A stretch of DNA of 64,000 nt, from assembly GCA_030789695.1 (NCBI GenBank), contig CM061132.1:152900597-152964596 (forward strand). Reading direction: 5' to 3'. The notes beneath the pieces were generated by a model, which was not told the origin of the DNA, made no database searches, and was given only the letters and a program-made list of their open reading frames with translations. The position numbers and the translations under genes are program-made. How positions within the stretch are numbered: the first letter of the stretch is position 1; every line of letters begins with the position of its first letter. Source of the stretch: Scilla litardierei (taxonomy: Eukaryota > Streptophyta > Magnoliopsida > Asparagales > Asparagaceae). This document shows positions 35,248 to 47,220 of the stretch, piece after piece.

Positions 35248-35265
35248 TGGCGCCGTTGCCGGGGA
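35248..35265 (+). other. Primer binding site of element H
   Basis: TGGCGCCGTTGCCGGGGA, six bases after the LTR end; the Athila-type PBS, also present in element D. Confidence 0.9.
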
Positions 35266-35427
35266 CGGCAATAGTGTTTTTATCTCCGTTTGTTTTTATA
35301 TTGTGAAGTTTGCTAGCATTCTTACCATCTCTCACCTCTCCGCTATTTTCATTCTTTTTCTATTTTATCTGCCTTGCTGCTAACATCCTCCTTCAGCTAG
35401 CTATTGCCTCCTGACCAATCAGGTAAA

Positions 35428-36639
35428 ATGGAGATGGTGATGCAAGTGCAGTGGACTTGCGACTCTGATAGCGACTCAGAGGAATTTAGTTTCTCTCCTT
35501 ATCATTTACATGGCTTCCCAGACTCGCATATGGACGAGTTCATGGTTGAGTGCGCAGCGAGAGAGCTGATCGATGCAGTTTGATTTATTGGTTCGGGAAC
35601 CTATGTTGGAGGTAACGCAAATCAGCAACTAGTCATGGATTATTTAATGAATCAGGTTTCTGATGCAGGTAAAATTGAGGATGATATTCAAGTAAGCTTA
35701 GAGGAGGACATGATGCACCTTCAAACCATTGAGGTTCCATCTATTGATGCCTACTGGGGAGAAGCTCATCAATTGGAATCGCTACACAATTCTCAGATGC
35801 TTGAGATATTAGAGAGCGTGGTGGCTGACGTATGGGCTCATGGCCCAGTTGAATTCCCTACAGACGACCCATCAACGCAAGAACTCTCAGTTTTCATCGC
35901 AACCGCTTTCCATAACACAGACACACTAGATGATGTTGCCATAGCTTATGGAACTTATGTGCGGCACGAGGGAGACACATTACGTTTCTATAACGATATC
36001 CCCCCGCAGATCTCGGCATGCGAGGAATACACCTGTGAAGAGTCCACAATTCTACCTCTATCTCAAGACCACATCAATCAAGGGAGTACTTCGAACTTTA
36101 TTTCTGACAGTGAACACATGCCTGAAAACATTGCTTCTTTTGACAAGTGCGCTACGGGAGTGGAAACTACAGACATGTGCCTCGACGCGCCATCATCTCC
36201 CTGCTCCTCCTATGATTCTACAAATGAAGAGTTTCCACCTTCCGAACCCGAGATCCAGGATGCGTCATTCTCACAAGCAAGAGATGCCAGGGGTACATCG
36301 CCCCCTCAGGTAGAATTGAAATCCCTCCCCGCTAATCTGAAATATGTCTTTCTGGGGGAAGATTCCAGTTATCCTGTCATTGTAAATGCGGCCCTCACAG
36401 AACCCCAATTAGAGAGTCTCCTAAAAATCCTCAGATCTTACAGAAAAGTGATAGGGTATAACATCTCTGACCTGAAGGGTATTAACGAGACCATTTGTAC
36501 ACATATGATTCACCTTGAGGACAAGGATACCACCTCCATTGAGCCTCAAAGTCGGTTGAACCCCAACATGGAGGAGGTGGTGAAAAAGGAGGTTCTGAAA
36601 CTTTTAGAGGCTGACGTTATTTTGCCCCATTTCCGATAG
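35428..36639 (+). pseudogene. Acidic N-terminal domain fused to the start of RT (element H)
   Basis: The frame opens at the ATG at 35428 (MEMVMQVQWTCDSDSDSEEF), has one in-frame TGA at 35581-35583, then stays open to 36639. Roughly the first 290 residues are acidic, rich in Asp, Glu and Ser, and match no gag or protease motif I know. From about residue 300 the sequence becomes the Athila pre-RT segment (VELKSLPANLKYVFLG, then IGYNISDLKGI). A one-base insertion near 36620 ends the frame. It is unusual for an Athila pol to be preceded by this domain instead of gag-protease. The function of the acidic part is unknown. Confidence 0.75.
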
Positions 36640-39212
36640 TAAGTGGGTTAGTCCCGTTCAGGTTGTCCCTAAAAAGGGGGCATGACAGTCTAAAAAACGA
36701 AAAAGACGAATTAATCTCCACTAGGACTGTCACAGGGTGGCGCATGTGTATCGATTATAGAAAACTGAACAAAGCCACTAGGAAAGACCACTACCCCCTG
36801 CCCTTCATAGACCAGATGCTTGAGCGATTAGCTAAGCACAAATACTTCTGCTACTTAGACGGATACTCCGGATTTTTTCAAATCCCGTTGCATCAGGAAG
36901 ACCAAGAGAAAACGACGTTCACATGTCCATACGGCACCTTCGCTTATCGAAGAATGCCGTTTGGACTATGTAACGCACCCGTCATGTTTCAAAGGTGCAT
37001 GACGTCTATTTTCTCCGATTTCATCGAGGATATCATGGAGGTCTTTATGGACGACTTTTCCGTCTATGACACCGAGTTTGATAGATGCTTAGCTAATTAG
37101 TCCAAAGTCTTGGAACGGTGCCAAGACAACAATCTCACTTTGAATTGGGAGAAGTGTCACTTTATGGTGACAGAAGGAGTGGTTCTTGGGCATGTCATTA
37201 CCTCTAAAGGAATTGAGGTTGATAAGGCCAAAGTGGTGGTTATCAAAATTTTTCCACCCCCCAATAACCTCAAAGGTATCCGTGGCTTTCTAGGGCATGC
37301 CGGTTTTTACCGACGTTTTATAAAGGATTTTTCCAATATTGCTTGCCCTCTCACGGAGCTCCTGGCTAAGGATGCCCCTTTTGTGTTTACTGATGCTTGT
37401 CTGCTAGCTTTCAATAGGTTGAAGGAAGCACTCATCTCGGTGCCGATCATACATCCACCAGACTGGATTCTGCCGTTTGAACTTATGTACGATGCTAGTG
37501 ACCAAGCAGTGTGAGTTGTGCTTGGCCAAAGAAAGGAGGGGAAGCTCCATGCCATATACTACGCTAGCAAAACCCTAGACGACGCCCAAAATAACTACAC
37601 CACCACGGAGAAGGAGCTGCTAGACGTAGTCTATTCTATAGAGAAGTTTAGATCCTACCTTCTGGGGTCCAATGTGATCATCCACATGGACCACGCGGCA
37701 TTGAAATACCTGCTAAGCAAGAAGGATGCTAAACCACGTCTGATATGTTGGATCCTTCTGCTCCAAGAATTCGACATTGAGATCAAGGACAAGAAGGGAG
37801 CAGAAAATGTGGTTGCAGACCACTTGTCACGGCTTATTCAGAGGCACGGGGACGACAGCTTACCGATTGATGATTCGTTCACCGGTGAACAACTATTCGT
37901 TGCAGGTGCCTCTGAAGCTCCCTGGAACGCCGATATAGTGAATTATTTGGTGAGTGGGATAATTCTACATGGATTGGCGACTTATTCAAGGAGGAAGTTC
38001 CTACATGATGCCAAGAGTTAGTTTTGGGACGACCCCTATTTGTTCAGAACGTGTGCCGACGGGATCATCAGACGATGTATACCAAAAGAAGAAGCAACTT
38101 CCATCATGTCCCATTACCATGATCAACCATGTGGTGGGCACGCTGCGGTCACCAAAACCACGATAAAAATTCTTCAAAGTGGATTCTACTGGCCCACCAT
38201 ATTCAGGGATGCCAATGGGTACATAAGGAAGTGCGACAGATGCCAGAGGACGGAGAATATCACGAAGAAGAATGAAACACCTCTCCACGGCATCCTGGAG
38301 ATAGAACTATTTGACTGTTGGGGCATCGATTTCATGGGGCCTTTCCCATCGAGTAACGGCAACAAGTATATCTTAGTTGCTGTTGATTACGTCTCAAAAT
38401 GGGTGGAAGCCATAGCCACTCCGTCAAACGACGCGAGGATAATAGCCAAGTTTTTCAAGAACACCATCTTCCCCCGCTTCGGAGTCCCCCGTACGATTAT
38501 AAGTGATGGAGGGAGTCATTTCATCGAAAGAAAGTTCGAGGTGATGTTGAAAAAGTACGGGGTTCATCACAAGGTCGCCCTCGCTTACCACCCTCAAACC
38601 AGCAGCCAAGTGAAAGTTTCTAATAGAGAAATAAAAAGCATTCTGGAAAAAACGGTCAGCGCCTCAAGGAAGGATTGGTCGCACAAGCTGGGCGACGCTC
38701 TTTGGGCTTACCGCACTGCATTTAAAACCCCCATCGGCACAACTCCATACATGCTAGTTTATGGAAAAGCTTGCCATCTCCTGGTGGAATTGGAGCATAG
38801 AGCATACTGGACGATAAAGAAAATGAATTTTGACGACCAAAGCGTCGCTACCCGACGAGCCCTTCATTGCAATGAGTTGGACGAAATTCGGCGTCATACC
38901 TATGAAAATGCGAAGATATACAAGGAAAGAACCAAGGCATACCACGATAGAAACATCACGGTTGTTTGCCATGATGGTGGCGACCAGGTACTTCTATACA
39001 ACTCGAGGCTACGCCTTTTCCCCGGGAAGTTAAAATCGAGGTGGTCCGGTCCCTACAAGATAGTGAGCTTATCTCCAGGAGGTGCCGTCGAGCTTGAGGG
39101 AAAGAACAGAAATTTCAAGGTCAAAGGTGAAAGAATTAAACCCTACAGAGCCGGAGAACCTATGGGAACGGAGGAGACATACTTCCTCGAGGGATTCCCC
39201 AATGACAACTGA
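36640..39212 (+). pseudogene. Athila RT, RNase H and integrase (element H)
   Basis: RT: WRMCIDYRKLNKATRKDHYP, DGYSGFFQIP, FTCPYGTFAYRRMPFGLCNAP and the catalytic box FMDDFSVY near 37045. RNase H: LMYDASDQAV, then [12 protein letters not shown] and [10 protein letters not shown]. Integrase: zinc-binding H and C residues (about 38110-38250), WGIDFMGPF, ISDGGSHF and a downstream Glu in SNREIKSIL give the D-D-E triad. A C-terminal region to the stop at 39212 lacks a chromodomain. In-frame stops at 37098-37100 (TAG), 37512-37514 (TGA) and 38019-38021 (TAG), plus indels near 36620-36690, disable it. The integrase part from 38040 is a clean frame of 390 codons. Confidence 0.92.
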
Positions 39213-39465
39213 TAAATTAAGGGGAGTCGAGCTCACGACTAAAAACGAGCGCTTATTGGGAGGCAACCCAATTTCTTTGATTTTTGATCTTCTTTTTTTT
39301 CAAATTCTTACTCTTGTTACATATTTTAGAAATAAAATTTTGAAAACCATCCTAGGATTGATGAATTCATAGTCTGTGTAGGTTGGATAAAAAGACAAGT
39401 CAGTAGGAGGAAGGTGGGATACATCAGGAGGCATCCCAGGAAGATTGGCAAAAGAGGCACATGCG
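39213..39465 (+). other. Post-pol motif and spacer (element H)
   Basis: Just after the integrase stop lies a motif with GTCGAGCTCACGAC, AAACGAGCGCTT and GGGAGGCAACCC (about 39222-39272). It is matched in A and C. No gene is seen. Confidence 0.7.
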
Positions 39466-39900
39466 ACTCGACCGAGCAGTTATCTCATCGGTCGAGTGAT
39501 ACAGGTACGAAAAGGTAGATGGGATAGAGCAATGTTAGCTCGGTCCGAGTAAATTTGTGCTCGGTCCGAGTAGATTTGTGCTCGGTCCGAGCTGAAATCG
39601 ACTCGTCCCGAGCTACTATGTACTCAGTCGAGTTTTACACGCTGAGGAAACTGAGAAAAAAACGTCACTCTGCCAACCCGAGCAGAGTATTTTTAACTTG
39701 GCCCGAGCAGGACTTGACTTGGCCCGAGCAACTTCTTGCTCGATCGAGTTTTACAGGGGCCTAAAATTGAGAAGAAATTGTCACTCTGTTGACCCGGGCA
39801 AGGTAATTGCAACTTGACCCGAGGAAGTTCTGACTCGGACCGAGTCATTCTCCCTGCCAACTCACCCGACCGAGCGATCTATTAACTCGGTCCGAGTCGC
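39466..39900. repeat. Cluster of CTCGGTCCGAG-type palindromes upstream of ORF1 (element H)
   Basis: More than ten short motifs such as CTCGGTCCGAGT, CTCGACCGAG and GGCCCGAGCA, many of them inverted repeats of 10-12 bp. The cluster lies between the post-pol motif and a TATTTAAA box, the same place as in A and C. Confidence 0.85.
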
Positions 39901-39950
39901 TCCTCGCTGTAGAGCGGGCCGCTGCGCCTTACGACCGGCCCATCTACGCC

Positions 39951-39958
39951 TATTTAAA
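39951..39958 (+). promoter_or_regulatory. TATA-like box of a putative internal ORF1 promoter (element H)
   Basis: TATTTAAA lies about 50 bases after the palindrome cluster and 370 bases before the ORF1 ATG. A TTTCTCTTTCAG acceptor-like site near 40156-40167 precedes the ATG, suggesting a spliced leader. Confidence 0.5.
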
Positions 39959-40325
39959 CGTCCTTCTCGAATCGGAGATGTCCTCTTCGCTCGGCCAAAC
40001 CCTCCTGCCCTCCTTGCAGCCGTCACCATCTCTCTTGGAGCCGTTCCTTCTCTCCACGAGGCCGCCTCCCATCGTTCAACATTCAACCGAGCATTTGTTC
40101 TTTACAAATTGAATCCGATGTTCCCCTTGTCTGAAAATACTGACGCCCACCTTGTTTCTCTTTCAGGTTTGAATTGCTTAACAACAAGGATACATCTTTG
40201 AAGAGCTTGGGGATAATCCGAACCGCCAGCAACCACGACACCAAAACAAAACGCCATCTTTTTCAAGTCGGTAAACTCGCCCTCCTACTTTACTCATTTC
40301 ATCATTATTTTCCTCCTCCTACACA

Positions 40326-40735
40326 ATGCCTCTACGCCGTGCTAGACCTGCCAACGCCGGCACATCCAACCCTAGGCCTACCCGACGCGCTCGTCGCACA
40401 CGCTCCCCTACCCGAGCCACCAGCGCCACCCCTGCACCACCTTCCCCCCATGCCCCTCCGGCCCCCTTTACATAGGAGACACAGAATTCGAGATTACATT
40501 TCGTGACAATGATCAAGAAGACCGCTTTGGCACCATGGTCCTACTAGCAGGATATTATGGCGGGCCGGTTACTCAAGAGGTGGTCGATCGTGACCTGCCT
40601 TTCCTTCAGAGCCTCATACGTCACTTTCGTACCGACCCCCCGCACGAGTTCCGTCCAACCCTTCCACCACCCACCAGCCTGGGTCCACAGCAGAGGGACC
40701 CATCACCACCCCCAGTGGGTGGTGCCTCTGCTTGA
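40326..40735 (+). pseudogene. ORF1 remnant with internal deletion (element H)
   Basis: Starts MPLRRARPANAG at 40326, soon hits a stop, and in another frame reads QRDPSPPPVGGASA to a stop at 40735. That ending is nearly identical to the ORF1 ending of element C (QRDPSPPPEGGASA at 57028). Only the first about 70 and last about 70 codons remain, so the middle of ORF1 is deleted. Confidence 0.75.
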
Positions 40736-42442
40736 TGTAGTATATCCCACCGTTTGCCTCCCCCATATTTTTAGTGCCCATCTGTCTTTGCGGGGCCGTG
40801 ATTTACCACAGCTTGGCGGAGGACCCACACATGCATCATTCCATATTGCATTGCATCATGTCACATTTTTATTTTTATTTCCTTTTTCCTTTATTCACAT
40901 AGTTTATATCTTATTTTCCCGCCCATCCCACCCCTTTAGCCTCATCTCCCGCTTACGAGCGATTTCTTAGCTGTGTGGACACTGCTAGGTTTAGCTTGGG
41001 GGATGAGCGCTCTCGCTTTATTTTTATTTTTTATTTCTATTTTTCCATTTTCCTCCCTTAGTTTCAGCTTTTATTTCACTTTTTCATCATTTGCCTGCCC
41101 CATTTTATTTTTTCTCATTTTGCATCATATCTTCTGTTTTCCCCATGCATGCATCTTCTTTTTATCTATTTCCCCTTTTTTCTCTGTTTCTCTTTATTTC
41201 TGATGAGGATGGTCTAAATGATGATATCTCTCTAGGCTTTATTAGTTTTTAGCGAGACTTATCTTTTTGGCATGCTATTAGGATTAATTTCGGCTTTATT
41301 GTCTATATGCATGTATTTCTTTTGATGATCTTTCTGATTTAATACCTGATATGAATTGAAATCAATTACATGAATTAGTATCTAGTTTGCTTTATGTTGG
41401 GAAACGCACCCAGGTTCATGCATCACTGAACACTTGGAGCACCTGTTTTTATTATCTTATTCACTTCTGTTTGCATGCCTGTTACCATTGTGATTATTAC
41501 CGCATGCTATTTTCAGTATTCATTTAGAGAAGTGAAATACCCTGCTATATATGAGTTTAGTTAGAGTTTTATTTTATCAAACTGATGTGCACCCTCTTAT
41601 GAGTGAACCGAGTGTCCCATTATCTTCCTTCTTCACATATCTATTTTTTCTCTACATATCAGTTGGTTACACCCCTATAGCTACTTTACCGCATCTTACT
41701 TCCCATGTATAAAAATAAAAAGTTTAGCTTCTTATTCCAAAAAAAATGAAAAAAGGAAAAAAAGAAAAAAAGAAAAAAAATGAATAAATATCGTTTTGTG
41801 CTATTTCATTAAGAAGCTATATCTCATTCTGGAAAAAAAAATTATATTCCATATCATTCTCATTGATGCGATGCCTCAAGCTAAGCTTGGGGGGTAAACC
41901 AACTGATCATATGAGTGAGCGTGACATTAGAGTGGAGACGGTGCACGTCGGGGAGATTTAATAAAATCCAAACTTTACGAGTTACTTTAGTTTTGGTGAT
42001 TTTTCACGTATCAATCTGAATATCTGAATGTCATGATCTTTCTATTCTCTATTGCATGTTGCGTGAATCTTTTGTGCTCCTTGTATATCTATGATTGAAA
42101 GGGCGTTGTCAACTACATTATACTAGACTCTCGGGATTGCATGAGATTGATAGGACTTGACAGTGTTATTTCAGTAGATCCCTATTCTTTGCCTGCATTG
42201 CATGACATATGATATATAAAGCTTGAAATTACAAATAACATGCATGTTTAGCACTCAGAGCATCGTGATAGACTTTTTAGGCCTGAGATCTGACCGATCA
42301 TCATCAGCACGTCTCTCTTATTTCTCTCTTTTTGTTTTTCACTTCTTTTGTTTTCATTTTCTTATTTTCAATTTGTTTTCCTCCCGGCGTACCGATTATT
42401 CGTCTTCCTCGAGGACGAGTAAGAGGTAAGCTTGGGAGATTT
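40736..42442 (+). other. 3' noncoding region of element H with three inverted-repeat plus G-tract modules
   Basis: No gene is seen. Module 1: stem 40968-40975 with 40980-40987 (one mismatch), then AGCTTGGGGGAT. Module 2: CAAGCTAAGCTTGGGGGG at 41877-41894. Module 3: palindrome TCCTCGAGGA at 42406-42415, then AAGCTTGGGAGA, the terminal polypurine tract just before the LTR. A (GAAAAA)n tract lies at 41738-41785. The reverse-complement counterpart in element C is 55336-57027. Confidence 0.75.
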
Positions 42443-44069
42443 TGACGTGTCCATATTTTACATCATTTTCATATCATATTTCAATCGCATTGCATATCAT
42501 CTCCACGTCCAAATCCCATATTTTACTTCGATTTTGGTATTTCTGACGATATTTCGACTTTCGTAGTATATTTTGAGTTTTCAGGGAATTTGGAGCGATT
42601 TGGACCCCCGCCTGGGTATGGACACATATGACTTGCTCATGAGCCTGTTGGCGGGGCTCTGGAGGAGTTCGTCGTGTTCTCGGAGCTGTTGGAGGAGATA
42701 AGGAAGAGAAGAAAGAGAGAGAGCAGAGAGAGAGGCCATTGCTGCAGCATATAGCTTTCCTAGAAAATGCTCGCTGCTCGGGCCGAGCCGTGCCATATTA
42801 AAAATGCAGCAGATACGGGCTGACTCGGGCCGAGCAGCTCATCTGCTCGGCCGAGCAGCCACAGATAGCACGCCCCGAGTAGGCCCCCGAGCACGCCCCG
42901 AGTAGGCCCCTGAGCACACCCCGAGCAGCCGACCGAGTCATCCATTCTGAGATCGACCAACATACGACGTGGGCCGAACCACTGGCCGAGCAACTCCAAC
43001 TCGGGCTGAGTCACCTACTCGGCCGGCACTTCCTGAGGCATTTTTGGAAGATTTTTTGAACGCGCGATGCGCGCGATTTGGGGCCGCTGAAGCTCGCGAC
43101 TGCGGGCTCAGCGTTTGGGGTTCATTCGGAGTTTGTTTTTTAGGATTTTTTGGAGAGCTTCGGGCGATCGTTTTTGTACGGATTTTGGGATTAATTTTTG
43201 TAGTAGACTTCTGGATTTATTTTGATGATTTGTGCCTTTTATTCTTCTTTGGATTCGTTCTTCGTTCGTTCTCGTCGTAAGTAATCTTTAGCCCTAATTT
43301 CTTTTATTGCAAAAATGTCTTCCTACGCGAAATTGATATTTTTGTGCGCTCCAATCATCGTGAGTGAGTAGATCTATTCTAGGGTTGATGGGTGAACCCT
43401 AGGATTTTAGGGGGAAAATGTAGATTTGGATCCCAATGTTGAATTGGGGATTTAGGGTTGTATTCCGCTAGATCCTACCGAATCCGTAGATAAACCGTAC
43501 TGAGATCGTGCCCACGGTCTGTGGAATCGATGTGCTTAAGGGGTATCTTGGGATTCGAATAGGGAAATCGATGGATCCAATCAAGGCACGTGACCACGTC
43601 AGGCTCGTGCCCTGAAGGGATCCGTCGACGAACTATAACGCTACGTTGACGGCTACCGCCATTGCGTCAACGAGAGCCACCGAAATACCCCGCAATTCTA
43701 ACCCACAAGAGTGGTACGAATTGGGGGAACTAGTTTCCTAACCCCAATGCAATGAGGGGGTCCTATCTAACATCAACCCCCAACGATCCTAGCGGCGACC
43801 CCTAAAGCCCTAGTTCTTTTTATTATATTATACAGCAACAATAATCAACCCAATTCATTCTCACTCCGACCGCTACATTACTTCTAGATTTAGAAATAGA
43901 CTGAGATTACCACGAACACTATCACCGTCCCTGTGGGATTCGACTATCTTTTATACTATAACTTGACACCATCCGCTTGCGGATTGAACCCGAATTCGTA
44001 GCCTAGGAGCCACGCCTGGCGATCGTGACACCGCCTGGTGGATCCTAGGTGTAGATTGCGGGCACGTCA
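42443..44069 (+). repeat. 3' LTR of element H (1,627 bp)
   Basis: Begins TGACGTGTCC after the polypurine tract and ends GGCACGTCA, followed by the TSD CTCTT. Palindrome cluster at about 42770-43025. Confidence 0.93.
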
Positions 44070-45321
44070 CTCTTTGATGATGTCTTCATGGTTATGAAGG
44101 TGGGCATAATGAGACCTCTTAATGGCAACAAAGGGGGGTGCTATAAGGGGATCGGTTAGCTCCCGCTGACGTGGGCTGGTGGGGGCGTCCGTGTCGGTCG
44201 AGGCCGTCCCTACTCCAAGTCTTCACGGGCGCCTCGTCGCCCGGCCCATTCTCCTTTAGGGCCGCCTGCTTGCGATGTGGGTTTGGGCCGTTCGATCTTG
44301 GCCCATCTCAGAATGGTTGTATCAATTGCCCACATCACTCGGGCCGTTCGAATTCTACCGGTTCGATTCGGGCGATGTGACTTGTGTGGATTTTGACGGG
44401 TGCGTCAGTCGAGGCAGCGTCATTAAATAAAGACCATCATGACGCTGCCCGATTGGACTTCTCCTGCCCTTGGGAGCGGAATTCAAAGTGTCGCCGGTCG
44501 CCAGATGCCTCCACACGTCCTCCTTCGGATGTCCCAGATTCAGAGATTATCTTTCATATAAAATCGTCGCACTTCCTGATTTGATCTTCGTGCTTTCTGA
44601 TCTCATCCTGTTTTAGCGAGTGCTAGTGAATTCTCCTTCGTCTTCCCTCTTTCGGTCTCTTTTCAAGGTAATCTCCTTCTCTTCCTCTGCCTTACTCGGT
44701 CCGTTCTATGGCTGCGCTTAGGATTGGAGGTCCCGCTCCCGAATCCGGAGTTCCCCAGGTTCGAGGGTCCGGTGATATTCCGTCCTTAGGGCCCGGTAAC
44801 CCCCCGGCCCTTCGTCCGGCTCTTGACAAAGGGAAAGGCTTGATGTTTGAAGATCATACCTGCCGAGACGCCTCCCGTGCGATGGCTGAGTTCGATGTTT
44901 CTTTGGTGATCCTTAGGTCATCGTCGTCTGTCCCTTATGCCCAGACAGAGGAGATTTGGGCAAAATATCTCTGCCACCTGTACGTCGTTCGGATTCCCTT
45001 TGTCGACGAAAGGATTTGCTACTTGGGGAGCTGTGAGGTCAGCATATATGTTGAGATGTTCCGCATGGGGCTCCGTTTCCCTCTCCACCTGTTCTTCATT
45101 CAGGTCCTGGATTTCTTGGTGATGGCCATGTGCCAGCTGACTCCTTACTCAACCGCGGCCGTGGTGGAATTAATTATGATCTACCATTGGAACGGGTTGG
45201 ATCCGACCGTGCCTCTCTTCTTTTATTACTTTCGGGTTCAGACGGTTTATCGGGGGTCATGGCAGCATCTCCGTGCCTAGGAGGGGAGGGTGTGTCTGAA
45301 GGGCCTGCCCCGCTGGGTTGG
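44070..45321 (+). mobile_element. Fragment K (right part): PF04195-type retroelement remnant
   Basis: GC-rich leader (44075-44700) and a partial coding frame, cut on the left by element H and on the right by element G. It was one element with 33016-33613 before H inserted. Confidence 0.55.
44708..45280 (+). pseudogene. Putative gypsy-type transposon protein (PF04195-like), truncated
   Basis: Frame of 190 codons starting MAALRIGGPAPESG. The segment GLRFPLHLFFIQVLDFL, followed by QLTPYSTAAVVELIMIYH and VPLFFYYF, closely matches the conserved core of the plant 'putative gypsy type transposon' family, proteins found in Tat-like and related elements. The family's role is not established. The frame ends early at 45280. 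A +1 frame continues the likeness (LKGLPRWVG) up to the edge of element G at 45322, so the gene is frameshifted and truncated. The family call is from recall of that motif, not a search. Confidence 0.6.
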
Positions 45322-46926
45322 TGCTTGACCGCGTCTCAAGTATGTGATGCTTGAGCGCTACTCCCAAGTGTAGGAGGACGTCAAGTAATAAATCGATAAC
45401 CGGTGAGACCGGGTCGGATCACGAGGATAAGTCGTTTTATAATCACAAGTTCAATTAATAAAGGAGAGATAAAGGCAAAGTTACAACCAACTAAGCTAAC
45501 GGGGGAAATGTGTGTGAAAATGTGTATGAAACCATCTACCAAATCAACAACCTAGGGTGGAAGTATCGGGGATGAAAATAGGCGAGGAAGCTTGTGTGGT
45601 GTGTGGGGATGTGGTTGTTAAGCATATGGGTTCAATCCGAGGATAACTCAATTGTCTTTCCGGCTAAGGAAAGCACAATCGGTGGATGTGGCATTTTATC
45701 AAACACTTGGTGTGCAATGAAAGTAGTGTATGTAAATTCGAGATAATAAACATCCAAGCATGCATGAGTGGTACTACTAAGCAAACTCCACTCTAGGGAT
45801 ACCCACTAGGGTTCCTAATTCAAAGTATATCTCAACAATCTGACACATAATCATTAAAACATGCAAGATTGAAATACCAAAGCACAACAACCAAATATCA
45901 CAACCCAACCACACAAGAAGAAGATTTAGCTCATTATAACAAGAAAAGAGAGATTTTTACTTCTAAAAATATCATCCAATATCATTACAAATCACCAAAT
46001 CAAAATACACACAGAAAGGGAAAGAGTTCACCAAGATTTTTCTAAGAAAAACATAAACTTTCTCTTCCAAAGTGCTCCTCCAAGCTTGCTTTGTGCTCCC
46101 CAAGCTCTAACCCTAAGATGAAGAAGAGGGAAGAATGGAATGAGGGGAATAGAGAGGGAGAAGTCCTAGAAATAGGCTCAGAATTTCGGGTCTAAAAACA
46201 GCCCAAACGGGTCGGATCCGCGCCCAAACCCGCAACTAATGGCCAAATCTGCAGAAATTTTCTGCACCGTCACCCTGTCTTGCAAAAATTCTAGAAAAAT
46301 CATCCGACCTCGGATTAACGTTTTCCAGGAGGCGATGGAACCGTAACAAAGTGTAGTATAACAAAAAAATATCATTAGGCCGGAATATACACTCTAATGA
46401 TAGCAGATTTCTTCACAAGAGGGGCAAATCTGCAGAAATTTTCAGCACCGTCACCCTGTCTTGCAAAAATTCTAGAAAAATCATCCGGCATCGGAATGAT
46501 GTGTTCCAGACGGGGATGAAACCATAACAAAGTGTACAACAACAGAAAAATATCATTAGGCCGGAATATATACTGGAATGATATTTGAATGCTGCACAAG
46601 AGGCGAAAAGCAGACTTTCTAGCCCAGAAATTTTCAGCACCGTCACACCGTCTTCCAAAAAATGCAGTAAATTGCTCCGACCTCCAAAAATCCTGGAAAA
46701 AAAAGCGTTGGAATCGAAACTTCACAAAATTCAACTGAAAAATAATAGGAGACCAAGATGAAGATGTTAATAAGCTGTAAAAATTATGTTTTAAGCATAT
46801 AAAAACGGTAAGCTCCACTATTAAGTGATATCATCAAAATACGGGTATCGGAGCCAAAATGAACACAAATTATGCACAAAATACTATCTAATGAGGGGTA
46901 AAATTTACAATATTGAACCCTAATCA
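45322..46926 (-). repeat. Element G: 3' LTR of a D-family gag-only element (1,605 bp)
   Basis: On the minus strand it begins TGATTAGGGTTC at 46926, next to an AACTAGTTGGGGGT purine tract, and ends GGTCAAGCA at 45322. The order of landmarks is that of the D LTR: about 185-bp tandem units (46235-46700), ACGACTTATCC, GATCCGACCCGG, CTCACCGGTTAT, then CTTGGGAG near the end. It is clearly diverged from D. The 5' part of the element is lost in the N gap. Confidence 0.8.
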
Positions 46927-47220
46927 ACCCCCAACTAGTTTTTTGCTAGTCACTAGCAAAACAAGCGATAAATTCGGATTCTCAATCAAAGCACATATCA
47001 AACTCCACAATGTTAATGGCACATGGAAAATTTTCAACATAATCTCAATTTCAATATACCAACTCATAAAAGAGAGCAAATCCAAGAGCACTACTTCAAT
47101 ATGGCTCAAACCAACAAAGCACAAGCAAAGTTTGCATTCATTGAGATTAAAACATAAGCGTGTCATAGTATCACAATCTTCAAGAACTTGGCCAAAAACA
47201 ACACTTAGCTTTCCTAATTC
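46927..47220 (-). other. Internal 3' noncoding end of element G
   Basis: AT-rich, no gene. The purine tract and CTAGTGACTAGCAAAAAACTAG next to the LTR correspond to CTAGGGACTAGC before the D 3' LTR (53272-53300). It runs into the assembly gap. Confidence 0.65.

Larger units (their letters stand above)
33614..44069 (+). mobile_element. Element H: complete Athila-lineage element with pol but no gag or protease (10.5 kb)
   Basis: LTRs at 33614-35241 and 42443-44069 are flanked by the TSD CTCTT (33609-33613 and 44070-44074). Order: LTR, PBS 35248-35265, an acidic leader region fused to RT (35428 onward), RNase H, integrase (to 39212), post-pol motif, palindrome cluster, TATA-like box, a deleted ORF1 (40326-40735), long 3' noncoding region, LTR. 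Only about 1.1 kb separates PBS from the first RT-side homology, with no capsid or retropepsin motif. The LTR family and 3' region match element C, which has the missing gag and protease. The LTRs are visibly diverged, so this is an older insertion than D. Confidence 0.93.
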
